Of a stretch of 44,333 bases of DNA, positions 32,232 through 40,453 are shown piece by piece. The position numbers and the translations under genes are program-made. The notes under the pieces are model-generated. The model was not told the DNA's origin and searched no databases. It saw only the letters and a program-made list of their open reading frames with translations. Numbering within the stretch: the stretch's first letter is position 1; every line of letters begins with the position of its first letter. Origin of the DNA: Couchioplanes azureus (GTDB taxonomy: Bacteria; Actinomycetota; Actinomycetes; Mycobacteriales; Micromonosporaceae); assembly GCF_014648355.1 (NCBI RefSeq), contig NZ_BMQY01000008.1, positions 1 to 44,333 of the forward strand, read 5' to 3'.

Positions 32232-34493
32232 GTGACCCATCCCCGTTCGACAGGTGAAGCAGGCGCCGTCGCCCACCGGTGGTACCTCGCCGTCGGTGGG
32301 CTGATCGTGCTGCTCGGCACGCTGCTCGACCTCGAGGTGCGGATCTGGCTGTACATGGCGGTCGCGGCGTCGGTCATGGGGGCCGTCACGGTCGGTGTAC
32401 GCCGGTACCGGCCGGCCTGGAGCGCGCCGTGGTGGCTGATGGTCGCGGCGGTGGCCGCGTCGTTGCTGGCCAATGCCGGCTGGGCCCTGGCGCTCACGCC
32501 GGCGGGTGTGCCGCGGTTCCCGTCGTTCGGCGACCTGTTCTACGCGCTCATGCTGGTGCTGCTGGTCCTGAGCAACTACTGGTGGGTCCGTCCCGGGCAG
32601 CGCCGCGGCGGGGCCGTGGAGGCCGCCATCGTGGCGCTGGGCGGCGGTGCCTTCTCGTGGACCCTGGTGATCGAGCCGTTGCTGTTCGACGACCGGTTCG
32701 GCGGGCTGCGGCTGGCCAGCTACCTCTGCTATGCCGCCATGGACCTGGTCATTCTCGTGCTCATCGTGCGCATCGCGGTGGTCTCGCGGGTGCGTACGCC
32801 CGCGTACCGGCTGATGGTCGCCGCGGGCGGCCTGCTGATCATCACGAACACCGTGAACTTCGCCGGGTTGCTGTCCGGCACGGACCTCGACCGGGTGACC
32901 GCGCTCGGCTGGCTGGGCACGTACCTGCTGATCGGCGGCGCGGCGCTGCATCCGTCGATGGCGCTGAGCACCGGCACCGTCACCCGCAACCCGGCGCCGG
33001 CCTCGCGGAGACGGCTCCTGCTCTACGTGACGCTGATCCTGGCGATCAGCGCGCTGACCGTCACCAGCCTGGCGACCGACCTCGGCGGGCACTCACCCCG
33101 CACGATCGTGCTGGAGCTGCTCGGCTGCGCGATGTCGGTCCTGCTCATCGCCCGGATGTCGCAGCTCGCCGCGCTGCTCAACGGCCGCTCCCGGCTGGAC
33201 GGCCTGACCGGGCTCGGCAACCGTTCCCGGCTGCAGGACGCCCTGGACGGCGGCGGCGGCCGGGACCAGGCGCTGCTGCTGGTCGACCTGGACGGCTTCC
33301 GCGACCTCAACGACAGCTTCGGCGACCAGACCGGCGACGCGGTCCTGGTGGAGGCCGCCCGGCGGCTGCGCGCCGCTCTGCCCGGCCGGGCCGTCGTGGT
33401 CCGGATCAGCGGCGACGAGTTCGCCGTGCTCACCGACACCGGCGACGGCCTCGACGGCGCCGCCGTCGCCCAGGACATCCTCGACGGGCTGCACCACCCG
33501 TACCGGCTGCCGGGGATCCCGGCCCGGCGCATCGCCGCCAGCATCGGCGTGGTGCCCCTGGCCGCGAACGCCCCGCGCGGGCAGGCGTTGCGCGACGCCG
33601 ACCTGGCCCTGCGCAGCGCCCGATCGGCCGGCGGGCAGCAGGTCGCGGTCTACGACGCCGCCGTGCACGCCGAACGGCTCGCCAACACCCAGCTCGTGGC
33701 CGACCTGCACCGCGCCCTCGAGGCCGGCGAGTTCACCGTCCACTACCAGCCGATCGTGGCACTGGCCACCGGCGACGTCGTCGAGGCCGAGGCGCTGCTG
33801 CGCTGGACCCGTCCCGACGGGACCGTCGTCCCGCCCGGGCGGTTCATCCCGCTCGCCGAGCAGAGCGGCGCGATCGTGGCCATCGGGTCCTGGGTGCTGG
33901 CCCAGGTCTGTGCCGACCTGCGGGACCTGCACCGCGAGCACGGGCTGTCCGTGACCGTGAACGTCTCGGCCCAGCAGCTGCGCGACGCACGGTTCGCACA
34001 GCGGGTCCTCGACCTGCTGGGACGTCACGACGTGCCGGGCTCGGCGCTGATCGTCGAGATCACCGAGACGGTGCTCGTCACCTCGGTCGTCGACGCCGCC
34101 ACCGTCACCGAGCAGCTGCAGATCCTGCGCGACCACGGGGTTCGTATCGCGATCGACGACTTCGGCACCGGCTACTCGTCGCTGGCCTACCTGCGCCAGC
34201 TGCCGGTCGACATCCTCAAGATGGACGGGTCCTTCACCGCGCTGCAGATCGAGGAGGGCACCGTACGCGATCTCGCCTTCATCCGCGCCATCCTGGAGCT
34301 GAGCCGCAACCTCGGGCTGCAGACCATCGCCGAGGCGGTGGAGACCGCGGCCCAGGCGGACCGGCTCCGGGAGCTCGGCTGCGACCTCGCCCAGGGCTAC
34401 CATTTCGCCCGGCCCGCGCCGGTCGCCGCCCTGCACGAGCTGATGAGCGAGCGCCGCGGGCGGACCGGGACCGCCCTGCCGCAGCTCATCTGA
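32232..34493 (+). CDS. Membrane GGDEF-EAL cyclic-di-GMP protein
   Basis: 753 residues from GTG 32232. About the first 310 residues are a series of hydrophobic segments (for example YLAVGGLIVLLGTLLDL, WWLMVAAVAASLLANAGWAL, LLLYVTLILAISALTVTSLA), a membrane sensor region of the kind common in actinobacteria. The GGDEF domain follows, with LDGLTGLGNRSRL, LLLVDLDGFRDLND and an SGDEF variant of the active-site loop. The EAL domain has VEAEALLRW, VNVSAQQL, IVEITETVL, IDDFGTGYSSLAYLR, VDILKMDGSF and TIAEAVETAAQ (the usual EGVET is EAVET). Both domains look near-canonical, so either synthesis or hydrolysis is possible. It is not obviously linked to the glycan locus except by divergent neighbourhood. 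Confidence 0.92.
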   Translation: MTHPRSTGEAGAVAHRWYLAVGGLIVLLGTLLDLEVRIWLYMAVAASVMGAVTVGVRRYRPAWSAPWWLMVAAVAASLLANAGWALALTPAGVPRFPSFGDLFYALMLVLLVLSNYWWVRPGQRRGGAVEAAIVALGGGAFSWTLVIEPLLFDDRFGGLRLASYLCYAAMDLVILVLIVRIAVVSRVRTPAYRLMVAAGGLLIITNTVNFAGLLSGTDLDRVTALGWLGTYLLIGGAALHPSMALSTGTVTRNPAPASRRRLLLYVTLILAISALTVTSLATDLGGHSPRTIVLELLGCAMSVLLIARMSQLAALLNGRSRLDGLTGLGNRSRLQDALDGGGGRDQALLLVDLDGFRDLNDSFGDQTGDAVLVEAARRLRAALPGRAVVVRISGDEFAVLTDTGDGLDGAAVAQDILDGLHHPYRLPGIPARRIAASIGVVPLAANAPRGQALRDADLALRSARSAGGQQVAVYDAAVHAERLANTQLVADLHRALEAGEFTVHYQPIVALATGDVVEAEALLRWTRPDGTVVPPGRFIPLAEQSGAIVAIGSWVLAQVCADLRDLHREHGLSVTVNVSAQQLRDARFAQRVLDLLGRHDVPGSALIVEITETVLVTSVVDAATVTEQLQILRDHGVRIAIDDFGTGYSSLAYLRQLPVDILKMDGSFTALQIEEGTVRDLAFIRAILELSRNLGLQTIAEAVETAAQADRLRELGCDLAQGYHFARPAPVAALHELMSERRGRTGTALPQLI

Positions 34494-34587
34494 GCACCGC
34501 TCCGGCGGCCGAAGTTCACCGAACCTTCATGTTTCCTCGCCGGATCCCGGGTATCCGGCCGGTATGGGCAGCGAGGAAGGCACCGTG

Positions 34588-35511
34588 ATGGTGTTCGCAC
34601 CTGTGCCGCAGCTGACGGTCACCATCGAGCAGCAGACCGACGCCCCGGAGCTGCACGTGCACCCCGGCAGTCAGGGGATCTGGCAGGCGCGGATGTGCGC
34701 CGCGCTGGGCGCCTCGGTCACCCTGTGCGCCGCGGTGGGCGGCGAGATCGGTGACGTCGTCGCCTCCCTGCTCGATCGCGAGCAGTTCGCCGTCCGCCTG
34801 GTGGGGCGTGCGACCGGCACCGGCTGGTACGTGCACGACCGGCGCGGTGGCTCCCGGGAGGCGCTCGGCGAGCATCCCGGCGCGCCGCTGGGCCGGCACG
34901 ATCTGGACGAGCTCTACGGTGTCGCCCTGGCCGAGGGTTTGCGGGCCCGGGTGTGCATCCTCAGCGGGCCGGCCGGTCCCGAGGTGGTCGCGCCGGAGGT
35001 CTACCGGCGGCTGGCCGCGGATCTGTCGGTCCACGGGGCGCAGGTCGTCGCCGACCTGTCCGGCGATCATCTGAGCGCCGCGCTGGACGGCGGCGCCGCC
35101 TTCGTCAAGGTCAGCCACGAGGAGCTGCTCGGCGACGGCCGGGCCGGCGACGACAGCGTCGACGCGCTGGTCGGGGCCGCCCGGGACCTGCGCCGCACCG
35201 GGGCGCGCAACGTCCTGGTCAGCCGGGCCGGCGAACCGGCGATCGCGCTGATCGACGACGAAGCGGTGCTCGTCGAGCTGCCGTCGCTGCAGGTGGTGGA
35301 CCATCGCGGCGCCGGCGACTCGATGACCGCCGGCGTGGCCGCGGTCCTGGCGCGCGGGGGAGAGCTGCGCGAGGCGGTGTGCACCGGTGCCGCGGCCGGC
35401 GCGCTCAACGTCACCCGCCACGGACTGGGCACGGGCCGCCGCGACGCGATCGCCGAGCTGGTCGGGCGCGTGCGGCTCACCCCGCTGCCGGGCGGACGAC
35501 CCGGGGACTGA
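34588..35511 (+). CDS. PfkB-family carbohydrate kinase
   Basis: About 307 residues if ATG 34588 is used, chosen because GAGGAAGG at 34573-34580 is spaced 7 bases from it; an in-frame ATG at 34564 lacks such a site. Ribokinase fold: HPGSQGIWQARMCAALGASVTLCAAVGGEIGD near the N-terminus, a lid-like GTGWYVHDRRGG, SGPAGPEVV, FVKVSHEEL, VLVSRAGEPAIALID and the anion-hole/catalytic VVDHRGAGDSMTAGVAA. Close relatives are annotated as 1-phosphofructokinase or ribokinase-like. Glycines of the N-terminal signature are only partly conserved, so the substrate is unclear. It stands alone with no sugar transporter beside it. Confidence 0.85.
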   Translation: MVFAPVPQLTVTIEQQTDAPELHVHPGSQGIWQARMCAALGASVTLCAAVGGEIGDVVASLLDREQFAVRLVGRATGTGWYVHDRRGGSREALGEHPGAPLGRHDLDELYGVALAEGLRARVCILSGPAGPEVVAPEVYRRLAADLSVHGAQVVADLSGDHLSAALDGGAAFVKVSHEELLGDGRAGDDSVDALVGAARDLRRTGARNVLVSRAGEPAIALIDDEAVLVELPSLQVVDHRGAGDSMTAGVAAVLARGGELREAVCTGAAAGALNVTRHGLGTGRRDAIAELVGRVRLTPLPGGRPGD

Positions 35512-35660
35512 CCCTCTGTCGTTGGTGGACGGCCTTGCGACGGGCAATCGGTGAGCCGCGCACGGTTGACGAATCCGGCACGCAGGACTGGACTGGGACC
35601 GATGCGGCGAATCGACCCGCATCACTGTCACTGATCATCCGGTCGACGAAGGAGCCGATC

Positions 35661-36272
35661 ATGGCTGACGAGCGGAGCGTGCCGAAGAAGCGGGCGAGGG
35701 CCGGCAAGGCGACGGCCGAGCCGGAACCCACGGCCGAGGGTCTGGACGGCACGGCGGCGGAGGGCGTGGACCCGGCCGCCGAGAGGTCCACCGGCGGCGG
35801 CGAGGCCACCGGCGGGACCGCCGGCCGGTCGCCGGGAATAGCTCCGGGCGCCGCCTTGGGCGGGGCGTCGGCGGCGGAGGGCGGCGGCCGGGGCGGGGCG
35901 TCGGCCGCGGAGGGCGGCGGCCGGGGCGGTATCCCGGTGCCGTTCACCGGCGTGCGTATCGCCGTGCCGCACGTTCCCCTGCCGTCCCAGCACGACGTCG
36001 TCGTCGGCGCGGTCCGGGCGAGCAACGTCGTACGGGAGAACACGCCGAGCGCCGACCAGCTGCTCTACTACGGCGGTCTCGGCGTGCTGGCCGCCTTCGG
36101 GGTCGTGGACTGGCCGGTCGCCGCGGCGATCGGCGCGGGGGTGTGGATCGCTCGCCGGCACGGCGGCGAACGGCAGGAAGCGGAGACCCGCAGAGCGCCC
36201 GAACCGGGGCCGCACGAGCGCGACGCCGCGCCGGGCGCGACTCCGAGGCGGGAGCCCGTGGCCGTCCCGTGA
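35661..36272 (+). CDS. Ala/Gly-rich hypothetical protein with C-terminal membrane helices
   Basis: 203 residues from ATG 35661, with GAAGGAG at 35647-35653. The N-terminal 100 residues are low-complexity and charged (KKRARAGKATAEPEPTAEG, then Gly/Ala/Glu tracts), including two tandem copies of GGASAAEGGGR. A middle segment GVRIAVPHVPLPSQHDVVVGA and VRENTPSADQLLYYGGLGVLAAFGVVDWPVAAAIGAGVWIARRH follows, giving one or two hydrophobic helices, then a basic/acidic tail. The layout (disordered N-terminus, short membrane hairpin) recurs in actinobacterial proteins of unknown function. No family recognised. Confidence 0.65.
   Translation: MADERSVPKKRARAGKATAEPEPTAEGLDGTAAEGVDPAAERSTGGGEATGGTAGRSPGIAPGAALGGASAAEGGGRGGASAAEGGGRGGIPVPFTGVRIAVPHVPLPSQHDVVVGAVRASNVVRENTPSADQLLYYGGLGVLAAFGVVDWPVAAAIGAGVWIARRHGGERQEAETRRAPEPGPHERDAAPGATPRREPVAVP
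35858..35923 (+). repeat. 33-bp tandem repeat, two copies
   Basis: Units 35858-35890 and 35891-35923 differ by a single GC/CG swap region (tcggcggcg versus tcggccgcg) and encode GGASAAEGGGR twice inside the low-complexity part of the membrane protein. Copy number may vary between strains. Confidence 0.8.
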
Positions 36273-36387
36273 TCCACAGAAGTCACCTGGAGGACGATCG
36301 TCATTAACTCTGCATTACGACGGGGTAACCTTTGTGTCATCGGGTCCGCATAGGCTCCGGGGACCCGGCGCATTCGAGGAGGCTCCG

Positions 36388-36489
36388 ATGACCGAGGTGC
36401 TCGCCGCCATCACCGTCCAGGTCGTCAGCTCGCTGCTGATCGCCCTCATCGTCGCTGTCGCCAAGCGAGTCTTCACCGCCGTCTTCTGA
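36388..36489 (+). CDS. 33-residue hydrophobic membrane peptide
   Basis: ATG 36388 is preceded by a perfect AGGAGG at 36377-36382 (spacing 5), and the frame reads MTEVLAAITVQVVSSLLIAL, then IVAVAKRVFTAVF and stops at 36487-36489. It is a single transmembrane helix with an acidic N-terminus and a basic C-terminal end. A stable hairpin terminator follows 15 bases on, so it looks like a self-contained transcription unit. An AT-richer promoter-like stretch (about 36305-36345) lies upstream. Known of similar peptides: small membrane proteins, holin-like or toxin peptides. No specific family recognised. Confidence 0.6.
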   Translation: MTEVLAAITVQVVSSLLIALIVAVAKRVFTAVF

Positions 36490-36504
36490 GGACGCGACCC
36501 GCGC

Positions 36505-36541
36505 CGCAGGGGTGCCGGCGCTCCGCCCCGGCACCCCTGCG
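36505..36541 (+). terminator. Terminator hairpin after the small membrane peptide
   Basis: A perfect 14-bp stem (36505-36518 with 36528-36541, arms around GCAGGGGTGCCGG) with a 9-base loop. It lies between the small plus-strand gene and the minus-strand phoX gene and could terminate from both sides. Confidence 0.75.
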
Positions 36542-36618
36542 CCCTCACCGGCGCGAGATTCGACCGGCCGAGGTGCGGGACCGGGCGGATCGCCCGGCCC
36601 CGCTCGCGGTGGTCCGGC

Positions 36619-38070
36619 TCAGCCCAGGTACTTCTCCCACGGGCCGGTGATCGCCAGGGTGAGACCCGGGTCCTGCATGTTGACGAAGAGGACCCGGCCG
36701 TCGGCGGTGAAGGTCGGCCCGCAGAACTCGGAGTCGTTGAGCTGGTTGCGGGCGATGGCGTAGGTCGGGCCGCCCGGGAACGCGCTGAGCACGTGGGAGG
36801 CGCCGGCGCCGTCCTCGGCGAGCACGAGACTTCCCCACGGCGTCACGGTCACGTTGTCCGGGCCGTCGAAGGTCAGGTCGGAGTACTTCGCCACGGCACC
36901 GTTCTCTGCGGTTTTCTGGTGCGGGAAGTAGGTGACCAGCTGAATGGTCCGGGCACGGTAGTCGTAGAACCAGACCATGCCGTCGTGTGGGACCGCGTCC
37001 GCGGGCAGGTCGCCGTCCTTCCAGGCGTAGGAGTTGACGACGTACACGCCTTTGTCGGTGCCCCACACGCCCTCGAACTTGCGGCCGCGGGTGATCTGTG
37101 CGTCGGTGAACTGCTTGCGCACGGGCGTGGTCTTCGCGTCGCGCTCGGGCACCTCGATCCACCGTACCGGGAAAGGCCGGCCCAGCTGGGCGGAGGTGAG
37201 GTAGGCGACGTCCGGCAGTACCGAGCCGTCGTCCATGATGATCTGCATCGCGGCGAGCACGCCGGCGTCCGGGGCGAGGCGGGTGAGCACGCCGGGGCCG
37301 ACCCGCACGCCGCGGGGCGCGGTCCACCGGTAGAAGAGGCCGTTGGGCTTGGCGGCGTCCTCGGAGAGGTAGACGTGTGTGCGGTCGGTGTCGATGGCCA
37401 GCGCTTCGTGGGCGTAGCGGCCCAGGCACTTGATCGGTCTCGGGTCGGCGGTGCCGTCGGCCCGGACCTCGAAGACGTAGCCGTGGTCCTTCTGGTAGAC
37501 ACCGCTGCGGTTGCCTTCGGTCCAGGTCGTTCCGGCCCGGTCCTCGGTTTCCTCGCAGGTCAGCCAGGTCCCCCACGGGGTGGGGCCGCCGGCGCAGTTG
37601 ACGGCGGTGCCGGAGAGGGCGACGAACTCGCCGAGGTTGCGGCCGGCGCGGTCGGTCCTGATGACCGTGCAGCCGCCGGCGTCGACGGCGCCGGGGTCGT
37701 ACACCGTGCCCTTCACGTGCGGTACGCCGAACTCGGCGCCCGGGTGGATCTCGTGGTTCTGGATCAGGGTGTAGCGGCCGTGCCCGGCGGGGTAGACGGC
37801 CATGCCGTCGTGGCTGGCCGGGGTGAGGCCCTGGCCGCGGTCGAGCCGGGTCACGCCGGTCCGGGTGACGACGGCGTAGCGGAAGCCCGCGGGCAGAGCC
37901 AGGATGCCGTCCGGGTCGTCGACGAGCGGCGGGAAGGGCACGCGGCTCCCGGCGGGCCGGTGCCCCCGGCCCGGTGCGGCCTGGGCCAGCGACGGGACGG
38001 CACCGGCGACGGCGAGACCCACGCCGGCGGCGGTGCCGCCGGTCAGAAAGGTACGGCGAGAGGTAGGCAC
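36619..38070 (-). CDS. phoX: PhoX-family (DUF839) secreted phosphatase
   Basis: 483 residues from GTG 38070, with AAGGAG about 10 bases upstream. A twin-arginine signal (SRRTFLTGGTAAG, then a hydrophobic stretch and AQA) starts the protein. The mature part matches the PhoX/DUF839 beta-propeller: GFRYAVVTRTG, ASHDGMAVYP, LIQNHEIHPGAEFG, GGPTPWGTWLTCEETED, HGYVFEVRADG, GRYAHEALAIDTDRTHVYLSED and WFYDYRARTIQLVTYFP. PhoX enzymes release phosphate from esters outside the cell, exported folded with Ca/Fe. The family is often under PhoP control, but no clear PHO box was found in the 115 bases upstream. Another secreted phosphatase, PhoD, is encoded 2.4 kb away. Confidence 0.9.
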   Translation of the reverse strand: MPTSRRTFLTGGTAAGVGLAVAGAVPSLAQAAPGRGHRPAGSRVPFPPLVDDPDGILALPAGFRYAVVTRTGVTRLDRGQGLTPASHDGMAVYPAGHGRYTLIQNHEIHPGAEFGVPHVKGTVYDPGAVDAGGCTVIRTDRAGRNLGEFVALSGTAVNCAGGPTPWGTWLTCEETEDRAGTTWTEGNRSGVYQKDHGYVFEVRADGTADPRPIKCLGRYAHEALAIDTDRTHVYLSEDAAKPNGLFYRWTAPRGVRVGPGVLTRLAPDAGVLAAMQIIMDDGSVLPDVAYLTSAQLGRPFPVRWIEVPERDAKTTPVRKQFTDAQITRGRKFEGVWGTDKGVYVVNSYAWKDGDLPADAVPHDGMVWFYDYRARTIQLVTYFPHQKTAENGAVAKYSDLTFDGPDNVTVTPWGSLVLAEDGAGASHVLSAFPGGPTYAIARNQLNDSEFCGPTFTADGRVLFVNMQDPGLTLAITGPWEKYLG

Positions 38071-38185
38071 GCGAGGTAGCTCCTTCTTTCACGTGTGGAC
38101 GGCGACAGCCAACCTCCGCGGGCCGACACCGGAGCGCCGTTCATGTGAGGGGCGGGTGGCATCGGGATGAAGAAACGGCGTCGAC

Positions 38186-39688
38186 TCAGGACCGGGCTTC
38201 CCGCGCCGCGCTGTGTGTCTCGAGCAGCCGCAGCCACACTTCGCTGACCGTCGGGTAGCTGGGCACCACGTGCCACAGCACCGGGACGGGGATCCTCGCG
38301 ACCACCGCCATCGTGGCCGAATGGGTCAGCTCGGCCACCCCGGCGCCGGCGAAGGTGGCCCCGACGACGACGTCGGCCGACCTGTCCAGGACGAGTTTGG
38401 CCCGGCCCACGTAGTTGTCGCGCAGCACGTAGGTGCCGGCCAGCTGAGCCAGGTCGTACTCGACCACCTCGACGTCCAGGTGGCGCGCGCGGGCCTCGGC
38501 CTCGGTCAGGCCCACCGCCCCGATCTCCGGATCGGTGAAGATCACCTGAGGGACGAGGCCGTGGTCGGCGAGGTCGGCGTAGCGGCTGTACGACCCGCTG
38601 CCGAGCGGCCGGCCGGCGGCCCGGGCGGCGATCACCCGGCCGGCCACCCGCGCCTGGTACTTGGCCATGTGCGTCAGCTGGGCGCGACCACAGAGGTCGC
38701 CGATGGCGTAGAGCCAGTCGCCGCCGGCCCCGAGCACCGTCATGTGGTCGTCGACGACGAGCGGCTTGCCGGGGTCCAGGCCGACGGTCTCCAGCCCGAT
38801 GCCCTCGTTGTTCGGCGTACGGCCGGTCGCCACGACGACCTCGTCCGCGGTCACCGTGTCGCCGTCCGAGAGGCTCACCGTCAGCTCGCCCCCGTGCAGA
38901 CGACCGGCACCGGCGTCGGTGACGTCCGCACGCCGGACCGAGGTCGCCGTGGTGCGCAGGCGCAGGACTATCCCGGACTCGCGGAACCCGGCCGCGACGA
39001 GCTCACCGGCGAACGGCTCGTTGCGCTCCAGCAACCGGCTTCCCCGGTGCACGATGGTGACCTGGGCGACGCCCAGGCCGCGCAGCCACGTCGCGGCCTC
39101 GCAGGCCACCACGCCCGCGCCCAGGATGACGACCCGCGCCGGCACCTCGTGCAGGTTGGTGACATCTCGCGAGGTCCACGGCCGCGCTTCGCGCAGCCCG
39201 GGAACGGCAGGCACGAAGGGGCTGCTCCCGGTGTCGAGGACCACGGCGTGCCGCGCGGTGAGCCGCCGGTCGCGGCCGTCCGGGCCCGCCACCACCACGG
39301 TCCGCTCACCGTCGAGGCGCCCGTGGCCCCGCACGACGTCGATGCCCGCGTCCAGGGCCCACCGCACCTGTGACGAGTCGTCGAGATGCTTCACGACCGT
39401 GTCGCGACGGGCCAGCACCGCCGCGGTGTCCAGGGCGCGGTCGCCGATCGCCTCCCGTACGCCGGGCAGGTCCCGCCCGGCGGCGAGCACCTCGACCGGG
39501 CGGAGCAGCGCCTTGCTCGGCATGCACGCCCAGTACGAACACTCGCCGCCGACCAGGTCCTTCTCCACGATGACCGCGGTCAGGCCGGAGAACTGCGTCG
39601 CGTACAGTGCGGCGTTCTCGCCGGCGGCCGCGCCACCCAGGACGATCACGTCCCACTCGGACCGATCGGGATCCACCGTCGCCGTCAT
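38186..39688 (-). CDS. FAD-dependent pyridine nucleotide-disulfide oxidoreductase
   Basis: 500 residues from ATG 39688 with GAGGAGG upstream. FAD motif VIVLGGAAAGENAALYAT, redox-active disulfide GGECSYWACMPSKALLRP (Cys-x4-Cys), NAD(P) motif VVILGAGVVACEAATWLRGLG, second FAD motif WLYAIGDLCGRAQLTH, and a dimerisation domain ending VVPSYPTVSEVWLRLLE. The C-terminal catalytic His of lipoamide dehydrogenase and glutathione reductase (HAHPT) is replaced by SYPT, so it is not a standard lipoamide dehydrogenase. It belongs to the mercuric-reductase-like / soluble transhydrogenase-like branch. The true electron acceptor is unknown. It stands alone between phoX and a small hypothetical gene. Confidence 0.9.
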   Translation of the reverse strand: MTATVDPDRSEWDVIVLGGAAAGENAALYATQFSGLTAVIVEKDLVGGECSYWACMPSKALLRPVEVLAAGRDLPGVREAIGDRALDTAAVLARRDTVVKHLDDSSQVRWALDAGIDVVRGHGRLDGERTVVVAGPDGRDRRLTARHAVVLDTGSSPFVPAVPGLREARPWTSRDVTNLHEVPARVVILGAGVVACEAATWLRGLGVAQVTIVHRGSRLLERNEPFAGELVAAGFRESGIVLRLRTTATSVRRADVTDAGAGRLHGGELTVSLSDGDTVTADEVVVATGRTPNNEGIGLETVGLDPGKPLVVDDHMTVLGAGGDWLYAIGDLCGRAQLTHMAKYQARVAGRVIAARAAGRPLGSGSYSRYADLADHGLVPQVIFTDPEIGAVGLTEAEARARHLDVEVVEYDLAQLAGTYVLRDNYVGRAKLVLDRSADVVVGATFAGAGVAELTHSATMAVVARIPVPVLWHVVPSYPTVSEVWLRLLETHSAAREARS

Positions 39689-39795
39689 GGCCGCCTCCTC
39701 GTTCGCGCCACAGCCGACGGTGGCACCGCAGGGCCCGTGCGTCGATCGGTCGCAATACGTCGTGGGTGGTGATTCCCCGCATCGTGCAGGCCGGG

Positions 39796-40104
39796 TCAGC
39801 TCACCGCGATGTCGGCCGGTCTGCGACGCATCGGGGAGCGTTTGCGGGCCGGCACGCGTTCGGACAGGACGGGCTTGCGGGTCTCGCCCTGGCCGGGCCG
39901 GCAGCGGTGCTCGTCGCCGTCGCCGCCGTCGCCGGTCAACAGGCCGTTCAGGGTGCGGGCGCACTGCTCGGCGCAGCTGAGCGCGTCGGCGGCGAGGCGC
40001 CGCCGCTCGCCGGGGGTGATGGGCCGCTTGGCGACCAGGTTCTGGCGCAGACTTGTCATCTGCTGCAGGTGCAGGTCCAGCGCTTGAAGGACTTCGCTGT
40101 GCAT
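39796..40104 (-). CDS. Small helical hypothetical protein
   Basis: 102 residues from ATG 40104. The first 60 residues form a helical hairpin-like region (VLQALDLHLQQMTSLRQNLV, RRRLAADALSCAEQCARTLN), then a Gly/Asp turn and a basic, disordered tail (VPARKRSPMRRRPADIAVS). It has three cysteines in or near the helical part. There is no signal peptide or known domain. The ribosome site is poor (GAGCGAGG about 14 bases upstream), so the start could lie elsewhere. Neighbours do not suggest a function. Confidence 0.45.
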   Translation of the reverse strand: MHSEVLQALDLHLQQMTSLRQNLVAKRPITPGERRRLAADALSCAEQCARTLNGLLTGDGGDGDEHRCRPGQGETRKPVLSERVPARKRSPMRRRPADIAVS

Positions 40105-40240
40105 GGGATTCGTCTGCCTCGCTCCACGCTCGGACGGAGGTGTGCCGCCGTCACGGCCGCGGGAGCCGGCAGCGGACAGCATGGCAGGGCCCACCTCGCG
40201 CCCGGATGCGATGGCCGGGACGGCGAGGCGGGCCCGTCGG

Positions 40241-40300
40241 CTACTTCTTCTTCGCCTTGCCCTTCTTGTCCTTCTTGTCCTTCTTGCTCTTCTTCGCCAT
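40241..40300 (-). CDS. Lysine-rich 19-residue micropeptide (candidate)
   Basis: ATG 40300 to TAG 40241 encodes MAKKSKKDKKDKKGKAKKK, a regular K-K-x pattern with 12 lysines. GGAGAGG lies about 11 bases upstream. The lysine codons are all AAG, in keeping with strong GC bias. Such a composition could bind nucleic acid or be a chance artefact, but the clean start-to-stop unit and the AAG-only use argue for coding. Confidence 0.45.
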   Translation of the reverse strand: MAKKSKKDKKDKKGKAKKK

Positions 40301-40367
40301 GGTCGCCAGCCCCTCTCCGTCGCACCGTGTCTGGTTCGGCTTCGCGTAACCTTCCGTATTCTTGCCG

Positions 40368-40393
40368 TTACGCAGACGGCAGCTTACGCAGAC
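40368..40393. repeat. 10-bp direct repeat between the micropeptide and phoD
   Basis: TTACGCAGAC occurs at 40368-40377 and 40384-40393, spaced 16 bases start to start, in an AT-richer intergenic stretch (40301-40453). It may be part of the promoter or operator of the micropeptide gene. No regulator can be named. Confidence 0.3.
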
Positions 40394-40453
40394 ATTGATA
40401 AGAGGCGATATCAGGAATGTTTCTCCATGACGTGTACGTAGGTGGCTGTGGCC

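Noticed and set aside
35858..35923. CRISPR or mobile-element repeat
   Set aside because: Only two in-frame tandem copies with no spacers, inside a low-complexity coding region.
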